A DNA stretch of 64,000 bases from positions 4,921,001-4,985,000 of the forward strand of contig NZ_JAPEPX010000001.1 in the NCBI RefSeq assembly GCF_026339935.1. Direction: 5' to 3'. A program made the translations under genes and the position numbers. This document shows, one piece after another, positions 50,537 through 63,599 of this stretch (its first letter is position 1; every line of letters begins with the position of its first letter). The DNA is from Streptomyces sp. NBC_01551. GTDB taxonomy: Bacteria > Actinomycetota > Actinomycetes > Streptomycetales > Streptomycetaceae. Under the pieces are notes generated by a model. The model was given only the letters and a program-made list of their open reading frames with translations. It did no database searches and was not told the DNA's origin.

Positions 50537-50770
50537 CTACGTCAGGTCGAACTCGCCGTCCCTGGCCCCGAGTACGAACGCCTCCCACTCGGCCGCCGTG
50601 TAGCGCAGCACGGTGTCCGGGTCCAGCGAGGACCGCATGGCCACCGCGCCCCCGGGCAGCTTCGCGATCTCGACACGCTCCTCGCTCGGGCTCGTCCCGG
50701 GCGGCCCTTCCCACTCCACGCCGCTGATGTCGAGCGCGTACAGCTCGTCCTTCTCCTGCTGGGTGCCCAT
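50537..50770 (-). CDS. DUF397 protein
   Basis: A 77-aa intact protein. The core WEGPP-SPSEERVEIAKLPGGAVAMRSSLDPDTVL and TAAEWEAFVLGARDGEFDL match DUF397. These small actinobacterial proteins usually work with a neighbouring XRE-family helix-turn-helix regulator and affect development or antibiotic production. No such partner is next to it here. The ATG is preceded by GGGAAAGG. It is the only intact reading frame between the EspI-like gene and rpsO. Confidence 0.85.
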   Translation of the reverse strand: MGTQQEKDELYALDISGVEWEGPPGTSPSEERVEIAKLPGGAVAMRSSLDPDTVLRYTAAEWEAFVLGARDGEFDLT

Positions 50771-50869
50771 GTGCGGCCTTTCCCTCGGTGGTGCGGTGCT
50801 GCTGAGGTCTTCGCTGCCGATTATCGGTGCTGCGGGGCCCGCCGGGGGAGGGTTTCCCCAGCTCCCCCG

Positions 50870-51560
50870 TCACCGGCCGGATCCCATCGCGGGCATCCGC
50901 CCCAGCTGCACCAGCGAGGTGCTGCGCCTGCACGAGACGAAGTTGGCCCGTCCCGGCGGCATCGGGCGCGGGCGGACGCCGCCGCCGAGTTCCCCTCGGA
51001 CGGGTTGCCCGACAGGATCAGGCCCTGCGCGCCCAGCTCCTTGATCCGCTGGGTGAACGGCTCGTACAGCGCCCGCGAGGCTCCGCCGAGTTGCGGGCGA
51101 TGACGAAGCGCACCCCGGTGTCCGGGCGAACGACAGGTACTGGCTCGTGGCCACCAGGTCGTAGTCGTCGATCACGATGAACACGTCCGGGCCCGTCCAC
51201 CAGCTGCGGTCGCGCAGCTGCCGCGGCGTGACGTGGCCGAACACCCCGGCCGGCGCCGCCATGTGCATCTGCAGGGAGTCGGCAGTCGGCGCCTACTCCA
51301 GCAGGTGCTCCTCCCGCCACCAGCAGGTTGCGCCGGCAGTCGCCGACCACGAGCTTCGCCCGCTCCGGCTGGTACCGGTGCGCGACCAGCCGCAGCAGGT
51401 TCGTCTGCCCGACTCGCTCTCGCCGAAGACGAGCAGGAACGGATCGGCGTCGAAGTCGAGGAACACCGGCTCCAGCGCCGTCTCGTCGATGCCGATCGAC
51501 AGTCCGCCCGCTGGGTGCTCCCCGCCCCGGGCAGCCGGTCGGCGTGCAGCAGCCGCACGC
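50870..51560 (-). pseudogene. 3' remnant of eccC (type VII secretion FtsK/SpoIIIE ATPase)
   Basis: On the minus strand, the last ATPase domain of EccC can be followed through three frames. [20 protein letters not shown] leads into the Walker A area (GESES, then the frame breaks before the Lys/Thr), [20 protein letters not shown] continues in another frame, and [20 protein letters not shown] with IDDYDLV (Walker B) and the C-terminal VRPRPMPPGRANFVS in a third. The first two ATPase domains and the N-terminal membrane part, about three quarters of a normal protein, are missing. The remnant lies head to head with the eccD remnant, and the junction near 51560 is probably a deletion scar. Confidence 0.8.
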
Positions 51561-51561
51561 C

Positions 51562-53060
<1,499 letters not shown>

Positions 53061-53245
53061 GAGATCCGGGGCCCGGCAGCCTGGTACGCTGTGTGACGGC
53101 CGTTTGTGTACGCGTCCCCCGGATTCCTCGACAGAGGGTCTGTGGACTGCGCCCAGCGGACCCCGCCTCCCGAGTTACGGAAGCTCCCCAGAGAATTCGA
53201 CCTGGGGCACTCGGTGGCTACGAAGACCTATTACGAGGAGTACGC

Positions 53246-53533
53246 GTGCCGCTCGACGCCGCAACGAAGAAGCAGCTCATCGCAGAGTTTGGTGCCAAGG
53301 AGGGCGACACCGGCTCCCCCGAGGTCCAGGTCGCGATGCTGTCCCGCCGCATCTCGGACCTGACCGAGCACCTCAAGACCCACAAGCACGACCACCACTC
53401 CCGTCGTGGTCTGCTGATCCTGGTCGGCCAGCGTCGCCGCCTGCTGCAGTACCTGGCCAAGAAGGACATCCAGCGCTTCCGTACGCTGGTCGAGCGCCTC
53501 GGCATCCGCCGCGGTGCGGCCGGCGCCAAGTAA
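53246..53533 (+). CDS. rpsO: 30S ribosomal protein S15
   Basis: A 95-aa protein binding the central domain of 16S r[44 protein letters not shown] and [12 protein letters not shown] are fully conserved. GAGGAG at 53235-53240 supports the GTG at 53246. The frame is open far upstream because the eccD relic's last segment is in the same frame with no stop between, but nothing suggests that this is translated. A possible -10 (TACGCT, about 53091) lies in the leader. It is followed by a strong hairpin and then pnp. Confidence 0.95.
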   Translation: MPLDAATKKQLIAEFGAKEGDTGSPEVQVAMLSRRISDLTEHLKTHKHDHHSRRGLLILVGQRRRLLQYLAKKDIQRFRTLVERLGIRRGAAGAK

Positions 53534-53543
53534 AGACGCTGTG

Positions 53544-53582
53544 AAGGGAGCGGACCCCACTCTGAGGGGGCCGCTCCCTTTG
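53544..53582 (+). terminator. rpsO-pnp intergenic hairpin
   Basis: AAGGGAGCGG (53544-53553) pairs with CCGCTCCCTT (53571-53580), then T. In S. coelicolor the rpsO-pnp intergenic hairpin is known to be an RNase III processing site and partial terminator, and the same role is likely here. Confidence 0.85.
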
Positions 53583-53798
53583 CTGTACGTGCGCGACGCA
53601 CCGGACGCTTTGTAGTCTGAGAACGCGCACACCGAAGAGGAGGAGCGCCCTCCCTACGCCGCCGGTCCTCGGTAGTGGCATCCGGAAGGCCCCCACGGGC
53701 CACGCACCGGGTGCTTCGATCGAAGACCGGCCCGCACGCCAGGAGCGCTTCTCCGACACCGTCCTCCACCACACGGGTGGCGGACGGAGACGACGAAT

Positions 53799-56032
53799 AT
53801 GGAGAAAACGCTAGTGGAGAACGAGACCCACTACGCCGAGGCCGTCATTGACAACGGTTCCTTCGGCACCCGCACCATCCGCTTCGAGACGGGCCGTCTG
53901 GCCCGCCAGGCCGCCGGTTCCGCCGTTGCCTACCTGGACGACGACACGATGGTGCTCTCCGCCACCACCGCGTCGAAGAAGCCCAAGGACCAGCTCGACT
54001 TCTTCCCCCTGACGGTGGACGTCGAGGAGCGGCAGTACGCGGCCGGCAAGATCCCCGGCTCCTTCTTCCGTCGTGAGGGCCGGCCCTCCGAGGACGCGAT
54101 CCTCACCTGCCGCCTGATCGACCGCCCCCTGCGCCCGTCCTTCAAGAAGGGCCTGCGCAACGAGATCCAGGTCGTCGCGACGATCATGGCCCTCAACCCC
54201 GACCACCTGTACGACGTCGTGGCGATCAACGCCGCCTCCGCGTCCACGCAGCTGGCCGGTCTGCCCTTCTCCGGCCCGATCGGCGGCGTCCGCGTCGCGC
54301 TGATCCGCGGCCAGTGGGTCGCGTTCCCGACGCACACCGAGCTCGAGGACGCCGTCTTCGACATGGTCGTCGCCGGTCGCGTCCTGGAGGACGGCGACGT
54401 CGCGATCATGATGGTCGAGGCCGAGGCCACCGAGAAGACCATCGCCCTCGTCAAGGGCGGCGCCGAGGCGCCGACCGAGGAGATCGTCGCCGCCGGTCTG
54501 GACGCCGCGAAGCCGTTCATCAAGGTCCTGTGCAAGGCCCAGTCGGACCTCGCCGCCAAGGCCGCCAAGCCCGAGGGCGAGTTCCCGGTCTTCCTGGACT
54601 ACCAGGACGACGTGTACGAGGCCCTCGCGGCCGCGGTCAAGGGCGACCTCACCCAGGCGCTGACCATCGCGGGCAAGCAGGACCGCGAGGCCGAGCTGGA
54701 CCGCGTCAAGGAGATCGCCGCCGAGAAGCTCCTCCCGGCCTTCGAGGGCCGCGAGAAGGAGATCTCCGCCGCCTACCGCAGCCTGACCAAGGCCCTGGTG
54801 CGCGAGCGCGTCATCAAGGACAAGGTCCGCATCGACGGCCGCGGGATCACGGACATCCGTACCCTCGCCGCCGAGGTCGAGGCCATCCCGCGCGTGCACG
54901 GCTCGGCGCTGTTCGAGCGTGGCGAGACCCAGATCCTGGGCGTCACCACCCTCAACATGCTCCGCATGGAGCAGCAGCTGGACACCCTCTCCCCGGTGAC
55001 CCGCAAGCGCTACATGCACAACTACAACTTCCCGCCGTACTCCGTCGGTGAGACCGGCCGCGTCGGTTCGCCGAAGCGCCGCGAGATCGGCCACGGCGCG
55101 CTCGCCGAGCGCGCGATCGTGCCGGTCCTCCCGACCCGCGAGGAGTTCCCGTACGCGATCCGTCAGGTGTCCGAGGCCCTCGGCTCCAACGGTTCGACGT
55201 CCATGGGCTCGGTCTGCGCCTCCACCATGTCGCTGCTGAACGCCGGTGTGCCCCTCAAGGCCCCCGTCGCCGGCATCGCCATGGGTCTGATCTCCCAGGA
55301 GATCGACGGCAAGACCCACTACGTCGCCCTCACCGACATCCTCGGTGCGGAGGACGCGTTCGGCGACATGGACTTCAAGGTCGCCGGCACCAAGGAGTTC
55401 GTCACCGCGCTCCAGCTGGACACCAAGCTCGACGGCATCCCGGCCTCCGTCCTGGCCGCCGCCCTCAAGCAGGCCCGCGACGCCCGCCTCCACATCCTCG
55501 ACGTGATGATGGAAGCGATCGACACGCCGGACGAGATGTCCCCCAACGCCCCGCGGATCATCACCGTCAAGATCCCGGTGGACAAGATCGGTGAGGTCAT
55601 CGGCCCCAAGGGCAAGATGATCAACCAGATCCAGGAGGACACCGGCGCCGAGATCACGATCGAGGACGACGGCACCATCTACATCGGTGCCGCCGACGGC
55701 CCGGCCGCCGAGGCCGCCCGCGCCACGATCAACGCGATCGCCAACCCGACCATGCCGGAGGTCGGCGAGCGGTACCTGGGTACGGTCGTCAAGACCACCA
55801 CCTTCGGTGCCTTCGTCTCCCTCATGCCCGGCAAGGACGGTCTGCTCCACATCTCGCAGATCCGCAAGCTCGCCGGTGGCAAGCGCGTGGAGAACGTCGA
55901 GGACGTGGTCGCGGTCGGTACCAAGGTCCAGGTCGAGATCGCCGAGATCGACTCCCGCGGCAAGCTCTCCCTGATCCCCGTGATCGAGGGCGAAGCGGCC
56001 GACGCCGATGCCGACAAGGACGACTCCGACAA

Positions 56033-56036
<4 letters not shown>
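53799..56036 (+). CDS. pnp: Polyribonucleotide nucleotidyltransferase (PNPase)
   Basis: A 745-aa exoribonuclease/RNA polymerase using phosphate. Two RNase PH domains (about 10-240 and 330-560) flank a helical linker. The catalytic region includes [14 protein letters not shown] and [22 protein letters not shown] domain ([15 protein letters not shown], about 590-645) and an S1 domain (about 660-730) follow. GGAGAC upstream supports the ATG at 53799; an in-frame GTG at 53814 gives the more usual N-terminus ([15 protein letters not shown]) and is an alternative. Streptomyces PNPase also adds 3' tails in vivo. The stop overlaps the M16 start. Confidence 0.96.
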
Positions 56037-58248
<2,212 letters not shown>

Positions 58249-58267
58249 TGAGCAGGCAGTAGTACCC

Positions 58268-58720
58268 ATGCGCGCGAAGATCACCTACTTCATCACGGCC
58301 GCCGTCCTGGCCCTCTACTTCGTCCTGGTCGGCAGCCGGGGCCTGATGCTGATCCGGCAGGGCACCCTGCTCACCGTCACCTTCGGGGTGGCGGTGCTGA
58401 TCCTGCCGGTCATCGGCGTCTGGTTCCTCTGGAAGAACACCCAGTTCGTCACCCGGGCCAACCAGCTCGCGACCGAGCTGGAGTCCGAGGGCGGACTCCC
58501 CGTCGACGAGCTGGAGCGGGACCAGTACGGCCGGATCCTGCGGGACTCCGCCGACGAGGTCTTCGCGCGCCGCAAGGCCGAGACCGAGGACGCGCCGGGG
58601 GACTGGCGCAGCTGGTTCCGGCTCGCCGTCGCCTACCACGACGCCCGCGACACCCCGCGGGCCCGCAAGGCGATGCAGCGGGCGATCGCCCTGCACGACG
58701 GAAAGCCCGCACAGGCCTGA
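58268..58720 (+). CDS. Small membrane protein with TPR-like C-terminus
   Basis: A 150-aa protein. Two N-terminal membrane segments (about 5-25 and 35-55) are followed by a cytoplasmic helical part in which WFRLAVAYHDARDTPRARKAMQRAI resembles one tetratricopeptide repeat. It belongs to a conserved but uncharacterised actinobacterial group found next to dapB. It starts 19 bp after the dapB stop, so it is probably in the same operon. Function unknown. Confidence 0.8.
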   Translation: MRAKITYFITAAVLALYFVLVGSRGLMLIRQGTLLTVTFGVAVLILPVIGVWFLWKNTQFVTRANQLATELESEGGLPVDELERDQYGRILRDSADEVFARRKAETEDAPGDWRSWFRLAVAYHDARDTPRARKAMQRAIALHDGKPAQA

Positions 58721-58763
58721 TCAGGTCCTGTACGGGCTTCCCCGTGCCGCGGTGTCGTCGCTC

Positions 58764-59321
58764 CTACGCGGCGGCCACGGCCCGGTACTCGTCCGCCCAG
58801 GCCTCGACCGCGTGCGCGGCCCGGTCGAAGGCCTCCGTCCGCGACAGGAAGTCGGCGTTGTGGTCGGTGAGCAGCACCGGCAGCTCCGCGCCGCCGCGCG
58901 CGGCCACCGTCAGCGCCTGCCCCTGTACGGTCCTCGGCAGCCCGAGCCAGCGCACCGGCTGCTGGACGGTACGGACCGCGTCGATCTCGCTCCAGGCGAG
59001 GGAACGGGTCCGCAGGAAGGCCACCCGGCGCAGCCCCGAGGGGCTCACCCAGACGCCCGCGAGCAGGATCCGCAGCGCGGACCCGATCACGGCGAGCGCG
59101 GCGGCGAGGCAGGCCACGGCCCCGGTCCAGGCACCCACGAAGGCGATGATCATTGTGGAGAGCAGCATGAAGGCGGCCAGCAGGAGCAGCAGGGCGGCGG
59201 CGGCCACCCGCCAGGGGCCGGGCCGGTAGGGCCGGCGCCAGCGGTCGTGGTCGACGTGGGCGAGGGCATCGTCTTCATGCGCTTCGAATACGCCGTCGGC
59301 CGTCAAAAAGGGCAGGGGCAC
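58764..59321 (-). CDS. Membrane protein with PH-like domain
   Basis: A 185-aa protein. A polar N-terminus (about 1-35) precedes two membrane segments (about 38-62 and 66-88). The C-terminal 90 residues (VWVSPSGLRRVAFLRTRSLAWSEI onward) are the bacterial PH-like (bPH_6) domain seen in many small actinobacterial membrane proteins. GTG start. It converges on the preceding membrane-protein gene. A 76-aa membrane-protein gene lies just upstream on the same strand. Confidence 0.85.
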   Translation of the reverse strand: MPLPFLTADGVFEAHEDDALAHVDHDRWRRPYRPGPWRVAAAALLLLLAAFMLLSTMIIAFVGAWTGAVACLAAALAVIGSALRILLAGVWVSPSGLRRVAFLRTRSLAWSEIDAVRTVQQPVRWLGLPRTVQGQALTVAARGGAELPVLLTDHNADFLSRTEAFDRAAHAVEAWADEYRAVAAA

Positions 59322-59368
59322 GGCTGGACCTCACTCACATGCACGTTCGGTTGGGCTGTGACGTGAGG

Positions 59369-59599
59369 CTACCGCCCCTGGGAGGCCTCGGACTTCTGCG
59401 GCGCGTTGCTGGGCTGAAGTGCGGGCATTCCGAGGAGCAACGAGCCGACGAGCCCGGCCACCACGGTCAGGCCCACCAGACTACGGGCGGCCATCTGGCT
59501 CTTGCTCAGAGTTTCGCGTGGCGGCGGAGTGACGTTGCTGCGGAATCGGTCGGCTTCGGCGACGAATGCGAACGGGACGGGTTCGCGCCGGCTGAACAT
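59369..59599 (-). CDS. 76-aa single-pass membrane protein
   Basis: A small protein: a polar N-terminus with PPPRETLSKSQMAARSL, one membrane segment (SLVGLTVVAGLVGSLLLGM) and a short polar tail. The start at 59599 is supported by GGAGAG about 8 nt upstream on its strand; the frame is open a little further. I do not recognise the family. It lies 47 bp before the PH-domain gene and may be co-transcribed with it. Confidence 0.65.
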   Translation of the reverse strand: MFSRREPVPFAFVAEADRFRSNVTPPPRETLSKSQMAARSLVGLTVVAGLVGSLLLGMPALQPSNAPQKSEASQGR

Positions 59600-59839
59600 G
59601 GGAGCGACTCTCCTCACGATCGATGCCGCCGGCTCTCCGGCGGCGGGACGGGCTGGCGTTCTGTGAGGTAAGACGAGTGGCGGGCCCAATCGGTGCCGGA
59701 TTTCGGGGCATTAACCAAAATTCATGGCGAGGCGTCAGCTGTCCGGGTGACGCGGCACCCGAGTGGGTCTGCGCGAGCGCTCGCACGGGGCGACGTAGAG
59801 TGGGCGCGCCCAGCCCGTGCATGTTCGGAAGGACCCCCG

Positions 59840-60580
59840 GTGAGCGAGACCGCCGCTTCAGACCTGAAACCCAGCTTCCGCAGCGATGTGACGGTGGAGC
59901 TGGTGAAGCACTCCGCCGCCGACTCCGACGTGCTGTGGGCCGCCCGGGTCTCCACGGCCGGCGAGCAGTCCCTGGAGGAGCTCCAGAAGGACCCGGAGCG
60001 CTCCAAGGGCCTCATCAACTACCTGATGCGCGACCGCCACGGCAGCCCCTTCGAGCACAACTCGATGACGTTCTTCATCAGCGCCCCCATCTTCGTGTTC
60101 CGCGAGTTCATGCGGCACCGCGTCGGCTGGTCCTACAACGAGGAATCCGGCCGCTACAGGGAGCTGGAGCCGGTCTTCTACGTCCCGGACACCGAGCGCA
60201 AGCTCGTCCAGGAGGGCCGCCCGGGCAAGTACGTCTTCGTCGAGGGCACCCAGGCGCAGCAGGAACTGACGGGCCGGGTCATGGAGGACTCGTACCGGCA
60301 GGCCTACGAGGCCTACCAGGAGATGCTGGCGGCGGGCGTGGCCCGCGAGGTTGCCCGTTCGGTCCTGCCGGTCGGACTTTTCTCCTCGATGTACGCCACC
60401 TGCAACGCGCGCTCGCTGATGCACTTCCTCGGCCTGCGCACCCAGCACGAGCTGGCGGCGGTCCCGTCCTTCCCGCAGCGGGAGATCGAGATGGTCGGCG
60501 AGAAGATGGAGCAGCACTGGGCGAAGCTCATGCCGCTCACGTACGCCGCCTTCAACGGCAACGGGCGCGTTGCCCCATAA
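59840..60580 (+). CDS. thyX: Flavin-dependent thymidylate synthase
   Basis: A 246-aa FAD/NADPH enzyme that converts dUMP to dTMP without consuming tetrahydrofolate as reductant. The ThyX signature RHRVGWSYNEESGRY is intact; ARVSTAGEQSLEEL and SLMHFLGLRTQHEL are also conserved. GTG start, with GGAAGGA upstream. It lies between dapB and dapA, as in other actinobacteria. Confidence 0.96.
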   Translation: MSETAASDLKPSFRSDVTVELVKHSAADSDVLWAARVSTAGEQSLEELQKDPERSKGLINYLMRDRHGSPFEHNSMTFFISAPIFVFREFMRHRVGWSYNEESGRYRELEPVFYVPDTERKLVQEGRPGKYVFVEGTQAQQELTGRVMEDSYRQAYEAYQEMLAAGVAREVARSVLPVGLFSSMYATCNARSLMHFLGLRTQHELAAVPSFPQREIEMVGEKMEQHWAKLMPLTYAAFNGNGRVAP

Positions 60581-60635
60581 GGGCTGATGCACCCATGGCG
60601 TACTGATGTACGGAGCGAAGTCCCAAGTGTCCGTA

Positions 60636-60714
60636 TTGCGGCGTTTCGTAAAGTTCATCTAGGCTGATCAAACGGACCCGGCACTGCTTGAACCCCCGAG
60701 CAGGCAGTGCCGGG
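60636..60714 (+). promoter_or_regulatory. Putative dapA promoter and leader hairpin
   Basis: TTGCGG (60636-60641) and TAGGCT (60660-60665) are spaced by 18 bp and resemble a vegetative promoter. Immediately downstream CCCGGCACTGC (60677-60687) pairs with GCAGTGCCGGG (60704-60714). The hairpin may terminate thyX transcripts or lie in the dapA leader. The 5' leader of dapA would be about 130 nt. Confidence 0.5.
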
Positions 60715-60805
60715 CTCCAACACCACCTCGCCGTTACAGGGAGGTGTCCCTGTTGACGTCCCCCGAGGGGACACCGCGAGCGTGGCAGCGAGTAGCGTGT
60801 TACCC

Positions 60806-61705
60806 ATGGCTCCGATCTCGACTCCGCAGACCCCCTTCGGGCGGGTCCTCACCGCCATGATCACGCCGTTTACGGCGGATGGCGCACTCGACCTCGACGG
60901 CGCGCAGCGGCTCGCCGTCCACCTGGTGGACGCAGGCAACGACGGCCTGATCATCAACGGCACCACCGGTGAGTCGCCCACCACCACCGACGCGGAGAAA
61001 AACGACCTCGTACGAGCCGTACTCGAAGCGGTCGGTGACCGCGCCCACGTGGTCGCCGGCATCGGCACCAACGACACCCGCCACACCCTGGAACTCGCCC
61101 GCCAGGCCGAGCGCACCGGAGCCCACGGCCTGCTCGCGGTGACCCCGTACTACAGCAAGCCGTCGCAGGAGGGCCTCTTCCGGCACTTCACCGCGATCGC
61201 CGACGCGACCGGCCTGCCGGTCATGCTCTACGACATCCCCGGCCGCAGCGGTGTCCCGATCGAGACGGAAACCCTCGTCCGGCTGGCCGAGCACCCCCGT
61301 ATCGTGGCCAACAAGGACGCCAAGGGCGACCTCGGCCGCGCCAGCTGGGCCATCGCGCAGAGCGGCCTGGCCTGGTACTCCGGCGACGACATGCTGAACC
61401 TGCCGCTCCTGTCGGTCGGCGCGGTCGGCTTCGTCTCCGTGGTCGGCCACGTGGTCACCCCGGACCTGCGCGCCATGCTCGAAGCCCACCTGGGCGGGGA
61501 CGTCCAGAAGGCCACCGAGATCCACCAGAAGCTGCTCCCCGTCTTCACCGGCATGTTCCGCACCCAGGGTGTGATGACCACCAAGGGCGCCCTGAACCTC
61601 CAGGGCCTGCCCGCGGGCCCGCTTCGGCTCCCGCTGGTCGAGCTGAGCGCCGAAGAGACGGCTCAGCTCAAGATCGATCTTGCCGCCGGCGGGGTACAGC
61701 TCTGA
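60806..61705 (+). CDS. dapA: 4-hydroxy-tetrahydrodipicolinate synthase
   Basis: A 299-aa aldolase that condenses pyruvate with aspartate semialdehyde in the lysine/diaminopimelate pathway. The Schiff-base Lys is in IVANKDAKGDL, the Tyr relay in VMLYDIPGRSGV, and NGTTGESPTTT is the other signature. ATG 60806 gives the usual N-terminus; the frame runs upstream to 60707. It probably cooperates with dapB about 2.6 kb upstream. Confidence 0.95.
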   Translation: MAPISTPQTPFGRVLTAMITPFTADGALDLDGAQRLAVHLVDAGNDGLIINGTTGESPTTTDAEKNDLVRAVLEAVGDRAHVVAGIGTNDTRHTLELARQAERTGAHGLLAVTPYYSKPSQEGLFRHFTAIADATGLPVMLYDIPGRSGVPIETETLVRLAEHPRIVANKDAKGDLGRASWAIAQSGLAWYSGDDMLNLPLLSVGAVGFVSVVGHVVTPDLRAMLEAHLGGDVQKATEIHQKLLPVFTGMFRTQGVMTTKGALNLQGLPAGPLRLPLVELSAEETAQLKIDLAAGGVQL

Positions 61706-61782
61706 CAACAGACTTCACAACTGAACAAGCACGACCGCGAAGCATTGAATCAAGAACAAGACAGACAACAGATAGTGCACGA

Positions 61783-61830
61783 ATGACATGCGCGCCACGT
61801 GCCTCAAGGGGTACGTGGCGCGCGTGGTGA
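61783..61830 (+). promoter_or_regulatory. RNase J leader: 15-codon uORF overlapping a perfect hairpin
   Basis: An ATG at 61783 opens a 15-codon frame (MTCAPRASRGTWRAW) whose TGA at 61828-61830 touches the ribosome site GAGGAGA of the next gene. The same stretch holds CGCGCCACGT (61791-61800) pairing with ACGTGGCGCG (61813-61822). Upstream the leader (61706-61780) is A/C-rich and unusually poor in GC for this genome. Control of rnj translation is inferred only. Confidence 0.45.
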
Positions 61831-61840
61831 GGAGATACTT

Positions 61841-63526
61841 TTGAGCCATCCGCATCCTGAACTCGGCCCGCCGCCGAAGCTGCCCAAGGGCGGCCTCCGT
61901 GTCACCCCCCTGGGTGGCCTCGGCGAGATCGGCCGCAACATGACCGTCTTCGAGTTCGACGGCCGCCTGCTGATCGTCGACTGCGGCGTGCTCTTCCCCG
62001 AGGAGGAGCAGCCCGGCATCGACCTGATCCTTCCGGACTTCTCGTCCATCAGGGACCGGCTCGACGACATCGAGGGCATCGTCCTCACGCACGGCCACGA
62101 AGACCACATCGGCGCCGTCCCCTACCTCCTCCGGGAGAAGCCGGACATCCCGCTGATCGGCTCCAAGCTGACGCTGGCCCTCATCGAGGCGAAGCTCCAG
62201 GAGCACCGCATCCGCCCCTACACCCTCGAGGTGAAGGAAGGCGAGCGCGAGAACCTCGGCCCCTTCGACTGCGAGTTCATCGCCGTCAACCACTCCATCC
62301 CGGACGCGCTGGCCGTGGCCATCCGCACCGGCGCCGGCCTGGTCGTGGCCACCGGCGACTTCAAGATGGACCAGCTGCCGCTGGACAAGCGCCTCACCGA
62401 CCTGCACGCCTTCGCGCGTCTGAGCGAAGAGGGCATCGACCTCCTCCTCTCGGACTCGACGAACGCCGAGGTCCCGGGCTTCGTCCCGCCCGAGCGCGAG
62501 ATCTCCAACGTCCTGCGCACGGTCTTCGCGAACGCCCACAGCCGGATCATCGTGGCCAGCTTCGCCAGCCACGTGCACCGCATCCAGCAGATCCTCGACG
62601 CCGCCCACGAATACGGCCGCCGGGTCGCCTTCGTCGGCCGCTCGATGGTCCGCAACATGGGCATCGCCCGCGACCTGGGCTACCTGCGGGTCCCCGCCGG
62701 TCTCGTCGTGGACGTGAAGACCCTCGACGACCTGCCGGCCCACGAGGTCGTCCTGGTCTGCACGGGTTCGCAGGGCGAGCCGATGGCGGCCCTGTCCCGG
62801 ATGGCCAACCGCGACCACCAGATCCGGATCGTCCCCGGCGACACCGTGATCCTGGCGTCGTCCCTGATCCCGGGCAACGAGAACGCGGTCTACCGCGTGA
62901 TCAACGGCCTGACCCGCTGGGGCGCCAACGTCGTCCACAAGGGCAACGCCAAGGTGCACGTTTCCGGCCACGCCTCCGCCGGCGAGCTGCTGTACTTCTA
63001 CAACATCTGCAAGCCGCGGAACCTGATGCCGGTCCACGGCGAATGGCGCCACCTGCGCGCCAACGCCGAGCTCGGTGCCATGACGGGCGTCCCGAAGGAC
63101 CGCATCGTCATCGCCGAGGACGGCGTGGTCGTCGACCTGATCGACGGCAAGGCCCGGATCTCCGGCAAGGTCCAGGCCGGCTACGTGTACGTGGACGGCC
63201 TCTCGGTCGGCGACGTCACGGAGACCTCGCTCAAGGACCGCCGGATCCTCGGTGACGAGGGCATCATCTCGGTCTACGTCGTGGTCGACAGCTCCACCGG
63301 CAAGGTCGTGAGCGGCCCGAACATCCAGGCCAGGGGTTCCGGCATCGAGGACTCGGCCTTCGGCGCGGTCAGCGCGAAGATCGAGGAAGCCATCGCCCGC
63401 GCCGCCGCCGACGGCGTCGCCGAGCCGCACCAGATCCAGCAGCTCATCCGCCGGACCATGGGCAAGTGGGTGTCGGACAGCTACCGCCGCCGCCCGATGA
63501 TCCTCCCGGTCGTCGTCGAGGTCTGA
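61841..63526 (+). CDS. rnj: Ribonuclease J
   Basis: A 561-aa metallo-beta-lactamase/beta-CASP ribonuclease with 5'-exonuclease and endonuclease activity, central to mRNA decay and rRNA maturation. The zinc motif is LTHGHEDHIGAVPYL. GDFKMDQLPLD, TNAEVPGF, and the beta-CASP region ending HVSGHASAGELLYFY follow, then a C-terminal domain. The start is TTG 61841, because GAGGAGA is 6 nt upstream and the conserved sequence begins right after; the rare TTG start is odd. Confidence 0.95.
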   Translation: MSHPHPELGPPPKLPKGGLRVTPLGGLGEIGRNMTVFEFDGRLLIVDCGVLFPEEEQPGIDLILPDFSSIRDRLDDIEGIVLTHGHEDHIGAVPYLLREKPDIPLIGSKLTLALIEAKLQEHRIRPYTLEVKEGERENLGPFDCEFIAVNHSIPDALAVAIRTGAGLVVATGDFKMDQLPLDKRLTDLHAFARLSEEGIDLLLSDSTNAEVPGFVPPEREISNVLRTVFANAHSRIIVASFASHVHRIQQILDAAHEYGRRVAFVGRSMVRNMGIARDLGYLRVPAGLVVDVKTLDDLPAHEVVLVCTGSQGEPMAALSRMANRDHQIRIVPGDTVILASSLIPGNENAVYRVINGLTRWGANVVHKGNAKVHVSGHASAGELLYFYNICKPRNLMPVHGEWRHLRANAELGAMTGVPKDRIVIAEDGVVVDLIDGKARISGKVQAGYVYVDGLSVGDVTETSLKDRRILGDEGIISVYVVVDSSTGKVVSGPNIQARGSGIEDSAFGAVSAKIEEAIARAAADGVAEPHQIQQLIRRTMGKWVSDSYRRRPMILPVVVEV

Positions 63527-63546
63527 GCCTCGCCGTAGCGACCTCA

Positions 63547-63590
63547 CTGGAGCGGGGCAACCGGATTTGCATCCGGGGGCCCCGCTCCAG
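63547..63590 (+). terminator. Terminator after rnj
   Basis: CTGGAGCGGGGC (63547-63558) pairs with GCCCCGCTCCAG (63579-63590). Inside, CCGGAT-ttgc-ATCCGG extends the stem beyond small internal loops. It is strong but without T-tract. Confidence 0.85.
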
Positions 63591-63599
63591 TACGTTTAC

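Noticed and set aside
53799..53846. Separate small gene before pnp
   Set aside because: The two candidate starts (ATG 53799, GTG 53814) are in the same frame and belong to PNPase.
63547..63590. tRNA-like fold after rnj
   Set aside because: It is a long hairpin only, with no D arm, anticodon arm or T arm.
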